Below, one piece after another: positions 26,212 to 34,593 of a stretch of 64,000 nt of DNA; the first letter of the stretch is position 1, and each line of letters begins with the position of its first letter. Location of the stretch: contig NZ_CP098812.1 in NCBI RefSeq assembly GCF_036825535.1, positions 1,426,001-1,490,000 of the forward strand. Reading direction: 5' to 3'. This DNA comes from Parasalinivibrio latis. Its GTDB lineage: Bacteria; Pseudomonadota; Gammaproteobacteria; Enterobacterales; Vibrionaceae. The translations under genes and the position numbers were made by a program. A model generated the notes under the pieces. The model was not told the DNA's origin, searched no databases, and worked only from the letters and a program-made list of their open reading frames with translations.

Positions 26212-27305
26212 TGTAATGATTCAGACCTGATCTGACAGTTACCCACTTTTTGCGGTGCTGTCAGATTATATCTGGGTCAGATTCTTTTCTTCCCAGATAG
26301 CTTTCCCATCACGAAGCGTTTCCAACGGTGTCCTACCATTGCACATCTTGCCATGATGAGTCCTTTCAGTGTTGTAGTAGTCCATCCACTCGTCCAGATC
26401 TTTCTGAAGCTCATCTAATTCAACATAGAGTTTCTTCCTGAAAGTGACTTGGTAGAATTCATTCAGAATGGTCTTGTGGAAGCGTTCGCAGATGCCATTG
26501 GTCTGAGGCGACATGTGGCTTTGGTTTTCGTGAGGTCTATGTCATTGATCGCGAGATTTAGCTGGTTGTCATGCTGCTCAACACGGCCGCAGTATTCGGT
26601 GCCTCTATCCGTGAGGATACGCAGCATCGGTAGCGCTTCAGATTCAAAGAAGGGCAAGACCTTATCATTGAGTAGGTCTGCCGCCGTGATGGGCGTCTTC
26701 GTGGTGTAGAGCTTGGCGAAGGCCACTTTGCTGTAGGTGTCGATAAACGTCTGTTGGTAAATGCGACTAACGCCTTTCAGATTGCCCACGTAAAACGTGT
26801 CCTGAGAGCCAAGATAATCTGGATGAACAGTTTCAATTTCACCGCATACTTCGTCGTCTCGCTTCTTGCGCTCAAGCGCAGCGATTTGCTGTTCGGTAAG
26901 GATGACCCCTTCCTCAGCTCATTGCTTGTTCTCACTTGCCCATGGGCTGGATACTCAAGCGCGTAAGCAATGACGGCTTGCTCTGTCGTCGGTTCAATAC
27001 GGTTTTTAATGTTGGGCGTTCTACGGCTTTGATTTATCAACGCATCGACGCCACCTGCTTCTGCCAGCTCTTGGTAGCGATAGAAAGTGCCTCTGGAGAC
27101 ACCCATGACTTTGCATGCTTTTGAGACATTACCGAGTTCTTCTGCGAGATTAAGAAGCCCAGCTTTGTGTTTGATGATTGGATTGCTAGTATGAAGCATG
27201 AGAGTTACCTCTTTGTTTCTTTGATTTAAGATTCAGCACCTTAATCAAAGTGGGTAACTCTCTTCTTTTCAAATCGAAGTGTCAGATCTGGTCTGAACTA
27301 GTACA
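26212..27305 (-). mobile_element. IS481-family insertion sequence with intact ends and 7-bp target duplication
   Basis: Ends are TGTAATGATTCAGACCTGAT... (26212-26237) and its inverted partner (27280-27305), matching at about 21 of 26 positions. GCTAAGC is duplicated directly outside both ends (26205-26211 and 27306-27312). Total 1094 bases. The transposase inside is broken. Confidence 0.88.
26266..27199 (-). pseudogene. IS481-family transposase, deleted and frameshifted
   Basis: The helix-turn-helix part is intact (MLHTSNPIIKHKAGLL, VMGVSRGTFYRY), then breaks after SNELRK, where roughly 35 residues are missing and the frame shifts (about 26910-26915). The DDE core resumes in another frame (TFIDTYSKVAFAKLY, ILTDRGTEYCGR). 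A second single-base frameshift near 26517-26520 separates the last catalytic part (SPQTNGICERFHKTI). The copy is therefore not self-mobile, although its ends could still be moved by a related transposase. Confidence 0.85.
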
Positions 27306-27346
27306 GCTAAGCAAACAATCTAAAGCTCAACACCGATTAATAGAAA

Positions 27347-27370
27347 AGAGGAGACACTTTGGTCTCCTCT
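27347..27370 (-). terminator. Terminator of the 69-residue hypothetical gene
   Basis: AGAGGAGAC / GTCTCCTCT stem. Leftward tail is TTTTCT. Confidence 0.75.
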
Positions 27371-27389
27371 AAATCATCTTCAAGGTTGG

Positions 27390-27599
27390 TTACCCTTTAC
27401 GTACTTTTGCTACTAATGCCAACAAATCTGCCGATATTTCGGCTGCGGCGCTTCCGTTGTGCGGTATAAACTTAATATTGTCACCGTATTTAACGAGCAC
27501 TTGTCCATCAGCCCCAATCACAATGCCCGCTAGCGCTTTTTGCTCGTCGACATCTCCCATTTCGATCTGCTCTTGACTGGTAACGTCCCATTCTGGCAT
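27390..27599 (-). CDS. Small conserved-looking hypothetical protein (69 aa)
   Basis: A 69-residue acidic protein beginning MPEWDVTSQEQIEMGDVDEQ, with a GADGQVLVKYGDN beta-hairpin and an Ala/Leu-rich C-terminal helix. GAGGTG lies about six bases before ATG 27599, and a proper terminator follows, so it looks like a genuine single-gene unit near the right end of the island. No function can be assigned. Confidence 0.6.
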   Translation of the reverse strand: MPEWDVTSQEQIEMGDVDEQKALAGIVIGADGQVLVKYGDNIKFIPHNGSAAAEISADLLALVAKVRKG

Positions 27600-28134
27600 A
27601 CATTCACCTCATTCAATTTTGACCACTGCGTGATTAGTTTATAAGTCCCTATTAGTTAACAACAGAAAAATGGATGCATTGATTTGAGTAACAACACTTG
27701 ATTAGCAATCACATCTTTCAGAGTATCAAGCTTCGCCTAGATTAGCGTTGCTCATGTTATTCAGTAATTCTAATTAATACATGATGTTATAACTCAAACT
27801 TCCAGTTCCCATATTCGTCCCATGTAGCCCGCCAGATTAGAAAAGGCCACTGAGTTTTCAGTGGCCTTTTTGCGTTTGCAAAACGAAGCTGCTGGTTTTA
27901 AACCCCTGAAGCTGGTATGCGTTATACAGAGAGGAGTTATTCAAATTCTCTTAGTCTTGTTAAACCAGATAAACGCTCACTAATTGATATTAATCTTATA
28001 TACTTTTGAAGTTGCAAATTAATTCACGTAATAGGGTGTTGAATAAAGTAGTCATGAATGTGTGTATTTTAATTCCAACATCTGGGGTATATAAAGGTTT
28101 GAATATATAACGTATTTTTATTGGAACTTTAAAA
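27600..28134. other. Gene-free stretch spanning the right island border
   Basis: About 535 bases without a gene. It contains the right attachment region (27829-27881). The minus strand of 27788-27866 is an open frame that would serve as the native 3' end of the recombinase gene in a circular island. Bases 27960-28130 are AT-rich and featureless. Confidence 0.5.
27829..27881. repeat. Right attachment region (attR) of the serine-recombinase island
   Basis: CCGCCA (27829-27834), then the hairpin GGCCACTGA/TCAGTGGCC, then TTTTTGCGTTTGCAA (27867-27881, exact 15-base repeat of 7606-7620). The hairpin block differs in only a few positions from the terminator directly downstream of the second tRNA-Ser (44794-44834). 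It is therefore probably the original downstream sequence of tRNA-Ser copy 1, displaced by the island. Confidence 0.65.
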
Positions 28135-28740
28135 CCACCTCCTATGGAGGTGGTAAACGTTTCATCGGGGCTATGCCCGTAAAGCGCTCATGCTAAATAC
28201 TACCTTCGATTGTTACCAGCAATTCAAAGGAGTAAATAGCATGAGCAGATACGACTCAGCATCACATGTATTTTATCGTTGTCAGTATCACATTGTCTGG
28301 ACCCCAAAGTATCGCTACAAAATCCTGAAAGGAAAAGTTGGTAGGGAGGTCTATCGTTGCATCCAAGTTTTCTGCGATATGAAAAAGTGTAGGGTGGTAG
28401 AACTAAATGTTCAGATAGACCATGTCCATCTTGTAGTGAGAACTCCACCAAGCTAGAGTGTCTCGGAGTTAATGGGATATTTGAAAGGTCGAACAGCCAT
28501 ACGGCTGTTTGCGAAATTTCCCTATCTACGAAAGAAAAAGCTGTGGGGAAATCACTTTTGGCAAAGGGGATATTTCGTGGATTCAGTGGGAGCTAACGAA
28601 GAAATCATTCGTCGTTACGTAAGGCATCAAGACAAAGAATCGAAAGCGGAGTATCAACGCCAGATGAACTTGGAGTTACCAGACTGAGTGTGAAGCCCCC
28701 TTCTAGGGGGCAAGGTCAAAGCCACCTGCTATGCAGGTGG
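28135..28740 (+). mobile_element. IS200/IS605-family element (IS200-like)
   Basis: Subterminal hairpins typical of the family mark both ends: CCACCTCC-TAT-GGAGGTGG (28135-28153) and CCACCTGC-TAT-GCAGGTGG (28722-28740). There are no inverted terminal repeats and no target duplication, as expected. Exact tips lie slightly outside these hairpins. Confidence 0.8.
28241..28687 (+). pseudogene. tnpA: IS200-like Y1 transposase TnpA with in-frame stop
   Basis: Single frame of about 149 codons interrupted by TAG at 28454-28456. ATG 28241 has AAGGAG upstream. The HUH domain is present (YHIVWTPKYRYKIL, then IDHVHLVV with the His-x-His pair). The catalytic Tyr helix lies beyond the stop (EEIIRRYVRHQ). 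At the break the expected PPKLSVSEL reads PPS-stop-SVSEL, as if one A was lost and one G gained within six bases. It is probably inactive unless the stop is read through. Confidence 0.82.
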
Positions 28741-28741
28741 A

Positions 28742-29168
28742 TTATTTACATTGATAATTGTATCTATAATTATCAGCCGCATCATCCATCAAAGGGTGTT
28801 TTAATTGTTTGCATTAACAGTCATGCAACAATCATCTCTTGGGAAAGTAATTCAATTATCATTTTGTGAAGCTAAACACTTTATTCTTTTTATAAAAAGA
28901 GATATTTTGCTACCACAACAAAGTTAGCAGATACGCTCTGACTAACATAAATAAAGGGAATTTACGTGTTAGAAATGCCAACCTTTCAAGGAAATTATCG
29001 TCGACTGTCTTTCGATACGGTCACCTGATATCTATTCTTTTAGCTATAAGCTGGAAATCTCAATTAATCAAATAAATATATTGAATTCTTATATCTAGAA
29101 TTCAGCGAGATTTATTTGTCTGATTTTCTCAAACCATTTATATTTAATAAATTAAATAGAGGCTAATT
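28742..29168. other. AT-rich leader region of the ASL-like/Dcu-like gene pair
   Basis: About 430 bases without a gene. The only marked element is the inverted repeat TGAATTC (29082-29088) and GAATTCA (29098-29104), separated by nine bases and 65 bases before the start codon. It is a candidate operator. Confidence 0.5.
29082..29104. promoter_or_regulatory. Candidate operator upstream of ASL-like gene
   Basis: 7-bp perfect inverted repeat TGAATTC-N9-GAATTCA. The half-sites resemble but do not have the spacing of an ArgR box, so the binding protein is unknown. Confidence 0.4.
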
Positions 29169-30608
29169 ATGTCCGCAAAACTGTGGGGCGGTAGATTTGA
29201 TCTGCCTACTAATAAACTTGTAGAAGAATTTAACGCGACTATTCTGATTGAGAAGCGCCTGTTCCCTGTTGATATAAAGGGAAGCATTGCGCACGCAACA
29301 ATGCTTGCTAAGCAGAACATCATTTCTCAAGAAGAAGCGGAACAAATTATTTCTGGCTTAAATGCGGTTGCCAAGGAAGTAGAAGAAGGCAAGTTTGTCT
29401 ACGATACGGCAGATGAAGATGTTCATATGTCTATCGAAAAGCGTATGACTGAAATTATCGGTCCTGTGGGTGGTAAGCTGCATACAGCCCGTAGCCGAAA
29501 TGACCAGACTACACTTGATTCCAAAATGCACATGCGCGCAGTTATCGAAGATAACCTGGCTCTGATTCGCACTATGCAGAAAGTGATAATCAAGCGTGCG
29601 AAGGAAGAAATGAATGTGATCATGCCGGGTTACACTCACCTGCAAACCGGCCAGCCAATTCTTTTCTCTCATTGGATCATGGCTTACTTCTGGATGCTTC
29701 AGCGTGACTACTCACGTTTTGAAGACCTTTATAAGCGTATGGGCCAGTGTCCGCTGGGTTCTGCTGCATTGGCAGGAACAACATTCCCTATCGACCGTTT
29801 TTATACCGCAGAACTACTTGGCTTTGATGAGCCTACGCACAACAGTATTGACTCTGTGAGCGACCGTGACCATATGGTCGAATTCAATGCGGCTGCGGCA
29901 ATCTGCTTTATGCACCTGAGCCGTTTGTCTGAAGAGATTGTGCTGTTCTCCAGCCAGGACTTTAAGTTCATTGAACTGTCTGATGACTTCTGTACTGGCT
30001 CAAGCATTATGCCTCAGAAGAAGAACCCGGATATCGCAGAGAAAATTCGCGGTAAAACCGGCCGGATGTACGGCAACCTGACAGCAATCCTGACAACCAT
30101 GAAGGGTCTGCCTCTGGCGTACAATACCGATATGAGTGAAGACAAAGAAGCGGTATATGACTCAATGGATACCCTGCAGTTGTCTCTTCAAGTAATGACA
30201 CCAATGATCGAGAAGATGGTGATTCTGGAAGCCAACACCCGCAATGCCGCAGACCGTGGTTTCTCAACGGCGACCGATATGGCGGATTATTTGGTGCGTA
30301 AAGGTATTCCATTCCGTGAAGCTCACCATGTTGTTGGTTCAGCAGTTAATTACTGTATTAAGAATGAAAAGAAACTTGATGAACTTTCTATTGATGAATT
30401 CCGTTCATTCCATACGTCAATTGAAGAAGACATCTATCAGGATATTACTTTAGAGGCGTGTGTGGCTGCGCGTAATTCTTACGGCGGCACTGCTCCACAA
30501 GCAGTGGAAATTCAGATAAAACGAGCTGAGGAAATTTGTTTCGGTGGTTTGGCTACTGAGGGGTTTAATACTCAGTTCGACGCTTCTGAAAATACTATTT
30601 CCGAATAA
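29169..30608 (+). CDS. Argininosuccinate lyase-family enzyme, probably a fumarate-releasing lyase
   Basis: A 479-residue member of the aspartase/fumarase/argininosuccinate-lyase superfamily. It begins KLWGGRFD like ArgH and has HTARSRNDQ, AGTTFPIDR and the catalytic-loop signature GSSIMPQKKNPDIAE. Cleavage yields fumarate. Positions usually conserved in true ArgH differ, though: THLQTGQP instead of THLQRAQP, and YNTDMSEDKE where YNRD/YNKD-LQEDKE is normal. There are no other arginine genes nearby, while a C4-dicarboxylate carrier of the Dcu type follows. A specialised substrate (another N-substituted aspartate/succinate compound) is therefore a reasonable alternative to argininosuccinate; this is inference. 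AGAGG precedes ATG 29169. Confidence 0.85.
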   Translation: MSAKLWGGRFDLPTNKLVEEFNATILIEKRLFPVDIKGSIAHATMLAKQNIISQEEAEQIISGLNAVAKEVEEGKFVYDTADEDVHMSIEKRMTEIIGPVGGKLHTARSRNDQTTLDSKMHMRAVIEDNLALIRTMQKVIIKRAKEEMNVIMPGYTHLQTGQPILFSHWIMAYFWMLQRDYSRFEDLYKRMGQCPLGSAALAGTTFPIDRFYTAELLGFDEPTHNSIDSVSDRDHMVEFNAAAAICFMHLSRLSEEIVLFSSQDFKFIELSDDFCTGSSIMPQKKNPDIAEKIRGKTGRMYGNLTAILTTMKGLPLAYNTDMSEDKEAVYDSMDTLQLSLQVMTPMIEKMVILEANTRNAADRGFSTATDMADYLVRKGIPFREAHHVVGSAVNYCIKNEKKLDELSIDEFRSFHTSIEEDIYQDITLEACVAARNSYGGTAPQAVEIQIKRAEEICFGGLATEGFNTQFDASENTISE

Positions 30609-30615
30609 TCAAATA

Positions 30616-30647
30616 GAAAAGCCAGTCTGAACCAGGCTGGCTTTTTA
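30616..30647 (+). terminator. Terminator/attenuator between the ASL-like and Dcu-like genes
   Basis: AAAGCCAGTCTG / CAGGCTGGCTTT stem (one bulged base per arm) with TTTTTATT tail. It would lower expression of the transporter relative to the lyase unless the latter has its own promoter. Confidence 0.8.
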
Positions 30648-30701
30648 TTAATATTAACTTTGAAGTTGCTGTGTGTTTATTAACATATGGCAGGAGTTTT
30701 T

Positions 30702-32042
30702 ATGAGTATTGAATTTTGGCTGCAATTATCTGTAGTCCTTTTGTGTATCGGCGTCGGTGGCCGGTTTGGTGGTGTAGGATTAGGTGCAGCAGGTGGTCTT
30801 GGCGTATGTATTCTGGTTCTTGGGTTTGGTCTGCAGCCAGCGTCACCGCCAGTAACCGTACTGCTGATCATTATCGCCGTTATTGCTTGTACCAGTGTTT
30901 TACAAGGTGCAGGCGGACTGGACTTTCTCGTACGTGTGGCTGAAAAACTGCTGCGTAAAAAGCCCAGTGCAATCACTTTCCTTGGCCCGTTAATTTCTTC
31001 TATGTTCGTGGTATTTTGTGGGACGTCTTATGTCGCGTTCGCTGTATACCCGGTTATTGCGGAAGTGGCGGCAGAAGCAAAAATACGCCCTGAGCGCCCA
31101 ATGTCGATGGCGGTAATTGCTTCCGGTATCGCTATCACTGCAAGCCCGATGAGTGCTGCGACAGCAGGTATGATTGCAACGCTGTCTATGTACGATGTAT
31201 CGCTTTTCCAGATCCTTGCGGTAAGTATGCCTGCTTTCCTGATTGGTACGCTGTCAGGTTGTGCATTTGTGTATAAGCGTGGTTTAGAGCTTGAGCAAGA
31301 CCCTGAATTCCAACGTCGCGTTGCATCTGGTGAATACAAACTTCTTCATGATGAAGTCGATGAGCCTTCCCAGAAAGTAGATGCTGAGCCGACCAAAGGT
31401 ACCAAGCGCAGCGTTCTGATTTTTGGTCTTGGTGTTGCGACCGTTATTCTGTTCGGTACATTTAAGGGCATGCTGCCTTCATGGGATATCGACGGCAAAA
31501 CAGTCGTTCTTTCTACGCCAATGCTTATCCAGATGGTGATGCTTGCTGCCGCACTATTCATCATTGTTTTTGCGAAGGTGCCCAGCGATAAGTTTGCATC
31601 AGGCTCAGTGTTCCGTTCCGGCCTGATTGGTGTGGTGGGTGTGTTCGGAATTTCCTGGATGACCGGTACATTCTTCAATGCTTATCAGCCGTTCTTTGAA
31701 ACGACATTTGAAGGAATGGTCGAAAGCGCCCCAATGCTGTTTGGCCTCATTTTGTTCTGCTTCTCAGCGGTTATCTTCAGTCCATCTGCAACGGTGTCGG
31801 CATTGATGCCACTGGGCGCGGCAATGGGGATTCCTCCGGGTCTACTGGTTGCGATGTATCCGGCTACCTGCGGTGATTTCATCGTACCAGGCGCAGGTCA
31901 GATCGGTTGCGTGTCATTCGACCGTACAGGAACAACCAAACTGGGAACATACGTTGTAAACCACAGTTATATCCTTCCTGGTTTCGTTATGGTGTCTTCT
32001 GCTGTTGCAGGCGGCTACCTGGTGTCTCAATTCGTATTCTGA
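30702..32042 (+). CDS. Dcu-type anaerobic C4-dicarboxylate transporter
   Basis: A 446-residue inner-membrane carrier resembling DcuA/DcuB along its length: LGAAGGLGVCILVLGFGLQP at the N-terminus, IAVIACTSVLQGAGGLDFLV, FCGTSYVAFAVYPVIAEVA, IASGIAITASPMSAATAGM, and a C-terminal GTTKLGTYVVNHSYILPGF. The DcuAB family exchanges or imports fumarate, malate, succinate or aspartate. ATG 30702 is chosen because AGGAG lies five bases upstream; an in-frame ATG at 30687 lacks such a site. Beside a fumarate-producing lyase, a fumarate/dicarboxylate exchange role is plausible. Confidence 0.85.
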   Translation: MSIEFWLQLSVVLLCIGVGGRFGGVGLGAAGGLGVCILVLGFGLQPASPPVTVLLIIIAVIACTSVLQGAGGLDFLVRVAEKLLRKKPSAITFLGPLISSMFVVFCGTSYVAFAVYPVIAEVAAEAKIRPERPMSMAVIASGIAITASPMSAATAGMIATLSMYDVSLFQILAVSMPAFLIGTLSGCAFVYKRGLELEQDPEFQRRVASGEYKLLHDEVDEPSQKVDAEPTKGTKRSVLIFGLGVATVILFGTFKGMLPSWDIDGKTVVLSTPMLIQMVMLAAALFIIVFAKVPSDKFASGSVFRSGLIGVVGVFGISWMTGTFFNAYQPFFETTFEGMVESAPMLFGLILFCFSAVIFSPSATVSALMPLGAAMGIPPGLLVAMYPATCGDFIVPGAGQIGCVSFDRTGTTKLGTYVVNHSYILPGFVMVSSAVAGGYLVSQFVF

Positions 32043-32060
32043 CACTAAGTATATGATTTG

Positions 32061-32090
32061 GCCGAATCACCGATAAAGTGATTCGGCTTT
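32061..32090 (+). terminator. Terminator after the Dcu-like gene
   Basis: GCCGAATCAC / GTGATTCGGC stem, seven-base loop, short TTTCC tail. It directly abuts the convergent btsR gene. Confidence 0.7.
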
Positions 32091-32092
32091 CC

Positions 32093-32821
32093 TCACCCCA
32101 CAACCCCAATCACTTCCTTCAAAACCCTCAAATATCGCCTGCTCACCGGAACCGTGAAATTGCTGGTGGTAAAAACTTCCGCCAAGCCGTTGTCCAACAA
32201 TTTGATTTCGCGAATGTGTTGCACATTTACCAGGTACTGGCGGTGGCAGCGGATAAGCGGTGTTTTCTCTTCAAGGGTTTTAAGCGTGAGCTGGGTACTG
32301 GCAGTTTGTGTGGCGGAGCACACATGGACACCGGCTAAATCGGTGTAAACGCTTTCTACCTGGCTGGCTGGAATCAGGATAATCCGGTTGTGTCCGGTAC
32401 ACGGGATTTGTGACAGGGTTTCAGGGGCAATGGCAGAAACGTTTTGCCGGATCATCTGGCGCTGAATAGATCTTGTCAGTTTTTGAACGGTCTTCAAAAG
32501 GCGGTTCGGTGCAACGGGCTTTAACAGGTAGTCAAATGCGTTGTCCTCAAATGCCTGGATAGCATATTGGTCATAGGCGGTGACAAATACCACGTGGGGC
32601 ATTGTATCCGGGTCCAGCATACCAAGAAGTTCGATACCAGTTACCTGGGGCATCTGGATATCTACAAAGACGACATCCGGACGAAGTTCATTAATTTTCT
32701 TCAATCCGATGATGGCATTGGGGGCTTCACCGACAACCTCAATCTCGCCGGTTTCGGCGAGCAAATCTGCAAGTTCTTCCCGAGCAAACTGCTCATCGTC
32801 GATAACAAGTGCCGTTAACAT
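32093..32821 (-). CDS. btsR: LytTR response regulator BtsR
   Basis: A 242-residue response regulator. The receiver domain has acidic pocket VIDDE, phosphoacceptor Asp in VVFVDIQMP (near residue 55), Thr/Ala in FVTAYD and Lys in LLKPV. The C-terminal LytTR DNA-binding domain shows LIRCHRQYLVNVQHI and VPVSRRYLR. It matches E. coli BtsR (YehT) throughout, including IPCTGHNRIILI in the linker. ATG 32821 lines up with the E. coli start; Met codons at 32839 and 32833 are in frame upstream but lack a ribosome site. It lies 23 bases after btsS and is surely co-transcribed. In E. coli, BtsSR responds to extracellular pyruvate and activates the CstA-family pyruvate carrier BtsT. Confidence 0.92.
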   Translation of the reverse strand: MLTALVIDDEQFAREELADLLAETGEIEVVGEAPNAIIGLKKINELRPDVVFVDIQMPQVTGIELLGMLDPDTMPHVVFVTAYDQYAIQAFEDNAFDYLLKPVAPNRLLKTVQKLTRSIQRQMIRQNVSAIAPETLSQIPCTGHNRIILIPASQVESVYTDLAGVHVCSATQTASTQLTLKTLEEKTPLIRCHRQYLVNVQHIREIKLLDNGLAEVFTTSNFTVPVSRRYLRVLKEVIGVVG

Positions 32822-32844
32822 CCCGCAAGCCATCCTCATACTGT

Positions 32845-34512
32845 TTAAGCGGTGGGGATAATAAACGTCATCCTAGTAAATTGGTCCTGTTCGCTGGTGA
32901 TTTTTAGCGATGAATCACGTCCAAAGTGGTTTTCCAACCGTTTAGTAACGATTTCCATCCCTAATCCTTTGTGATTGTGCTCCGGCGTCTGGTAACTGCC
33001 GGCATTATCCTCAACGGTGATTGTGCAGCCGTCTGGTGATTTATCGCTGTAAATCCGGATGGTGCCTCCTTCCAGTAAATTTGAGATGCCGTGCTTGATT
33101 GCGTTCTCTACAAGCGGCTGAAGGGTGAAACTCGGAAGCTGAATATCGAGCAGGGACTCGTCAATATCTATGTCGACATTGAGGCGGTCAGTAAAGCGTG
33201 CTTTTTCAATACTCAGGTAGGCGTTGACGTGCGCCAGTTCCTCGCGCAGGGTGACAGTTTCAATGTTCTGTTTGAGATTGCTTCGGAAAAACTGGGACAG
33301 GTTTTGGATGAGTTCCCTGGCCTTATCCGGGTTACGCCTTATTACAGCGCTGATAGTATTGAGGGCGTTAAACAGGAAATGAGGGTTTACCTGGGCTTGC
33401 AGGAGTTTGATTTCCGACTGGGTCAGCAGGGATTTTTGTTGCAGGTAGCCACTGAACAGGATTTGGCTGGAAAGTAACTGTGCGATGCCTTCTGCCATCG
33501 ACATGTTGATAGTGGAAAACAGTTTATGCTTGCGTTCATAAAGCTTGATGGTGCCAACCACCTCATCGCCAGAACGGAGCGGGATAATCAGCGCTGAGCC
33601 CAGCTTGCAAGTTGGGGAGAGGGAGCACTGATAAGGGTGTTCAACGCCATCAAGGTAGATAATGTGATCCTGGCTCATCGCGTCCAAAGTACTTTTGGAT
33701 GAAATCCGGGTTTCGGGAATATGGTGGTCGTCGCCGATGCCAACGAAAGCCAGTATCTTTTCATTGTCAGTGATGGCTACCGCACCAACCTGAGTTTCCT
33801 CGTAAACAATTCGCGCTATTTTGGCGGCGTTTTCGCTGTTGAACCCGGTATGGAGTATCCCGACACAACGATCGGCGATGGTCAGTGCACGCCGGGAATA
33901 GGTTGCGGAGTAGCGCTCAAAGATGGTTTTCCTGTCCTGAAGGATACTCATAAAGAGCATGGCGCCAATGGAGTTGGAAATGATCATCGGAGCTGCGATA
34001 ACAGACACCAAATCGTAAGCCTGGTGGAAGGGTTTGGCGACAAGCAGCAGAAGCAACATCTGCACGATTTCAGCAATGAAGGTGACGGCAAACACAACCG
34101 CCGGGTTAAAGAGCAGATTTGCTCGGTTGCGGTTCACTAAATAGATATGGAGCAACCCACCAATCAAGCCTTCCGCAGTGGTTGATATGGCACAGGCAAG
34201 GTCGGTGAAACCACCCAGTGTATAACGGTGAATCCCTCCGGTTAACCCGACGGCAAACCCCACTACCGGCCCACCAAACAGGCCACCCATTACTGCGCCA
34301 ATAGCCCGGGTGTTGGCAATGGCATCATCTATATGAAGGCCAAAGTAGGTTCCTAAAATACAGAAGCCGGAAAACAGGACATAACAAATAATGCGATGGC
34401 TTAACCGGTGTGAAATGTTCAACAGCGGAAGAATAATGGGGGTTTTGCTCAGCATGTAGGCCAGTACCAGATACACGCACATTTGCTGAAGCAATGAGAT
34501 AACCAGTTCCAT
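32845..34512 (-). CDS. btsS: LytS-type sensor histidine kinase BtsS
   Basis: A 555-residue kinase. The N-terminal 5TM-LYT sensor (about residues 1-190) includes the near-invariant GTYFGLHIDDAIANTRAIGA and GGLFGGPVVG. A GAF-like domain (VGAVAITDNEKILAFVGIGD, CSLSPTCKLGSALIIPL) follows, then His_kinase with LLQAQVNPHFLFNALNTI (phospho-His near 370) and an ATPase domain with LVENAIKHG and GLGMEIV. Start 34512 matches the E. coli BtsS start (MELVISLLQQMCVYLV). The frame is open 21 codons further upstream into the cstA terminator, which is not translated. It is likely a pyruvate-responsive sensor controlling the adjacent CstA-family gene. Confidence 0.92.
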   Translation of the reverse strand: MELVISLLQQMCVYLVLAYMLSKTPIILPLLNISHRLSHRIICYVLFSGFCILGTYFGLHIDDAIANTRAIGAVMGGLFGGPVVGFAVGLTGGIHRYTLGGFTDLACAISTTAEGLIGGLLHIYLVNRNRANLLFNPAVVFAVTFIAEIVQMLLLLLVAKPFHQAYDLVSVIAAPMIISNSIGAMLFMSILQDRKTIFERYSATYSRRALTIADRCVGILHTGFNSENAAKIARIVYEETQVGAVAITDNEKILAFVGIGDDHHIPETRISSKSTLDAMSQDHIIYLDGVEHPYQCSLSPTCKLGSALIIPLRSGDEVVGTIKLYERKHKLFSTINMSMAEGIAQLLSSQILFSGYLQQKSLLTQSEIKLLQAQVNPHFLFNALNTISAVIRRNPDKARELIQNLSQFFRSNLKQNIETVTLREELAHVNAYLSIEKARFTDRLNVDIDIDESLLDIQLPSFTLQPLVENAIKHGISNLLEGGTIRIYSDKSPDGCTITVEDNAGSYQTPEHNHKGLGMEIVTKRLENHFGRDSSLKITSEQDQFTRMTFIIPTA

Positions 34513-34553
34513 AGCAAACTCAAAAGTCGGTTTTGGGCATTTTAAAACAAAAA

Positions 34554-34573
34554 GAGCCTGCCGAAGCAGGCTC
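34554..34573 (-). terminator. Terminator between cstA-like gene and btsSR
   Basis: GAGCCTGC-CGAA-GCAGGCTC hairpin. Leftward it is followed by TTTTTGTTTT. It separates cstA expression from the two-component genes downstream. Confidence 0.88.
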
Positions 34574-34593
34574 AAGGTTAACTCTTCAGTTAA

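Larger units (their letters stand above)
7562..27881. mobile_element. Genomic island at tRNA-Ser carrying type I RM and Hsp70-containing operon
   Basis: About 20.3 kb between attL and attR blocks. The recombinase gene abuts the tRNA at the left end. The interior is AT-richer and full of defence genes (type I RM, HNH nuclease, DUF4268) and decayed insertion sequences. The in-frame continuation of the recombinase gene at the right end (see findings) supports these borders. Confidence 0.7.

Noticed and set aside
27811..27836. Bases before attR considered as a remnant of a tRNA 3' end.
   Set aside because: They fit better as the native 3' codons of the recombinase in the circular island; only CCGCCA is shared with the tRNA.
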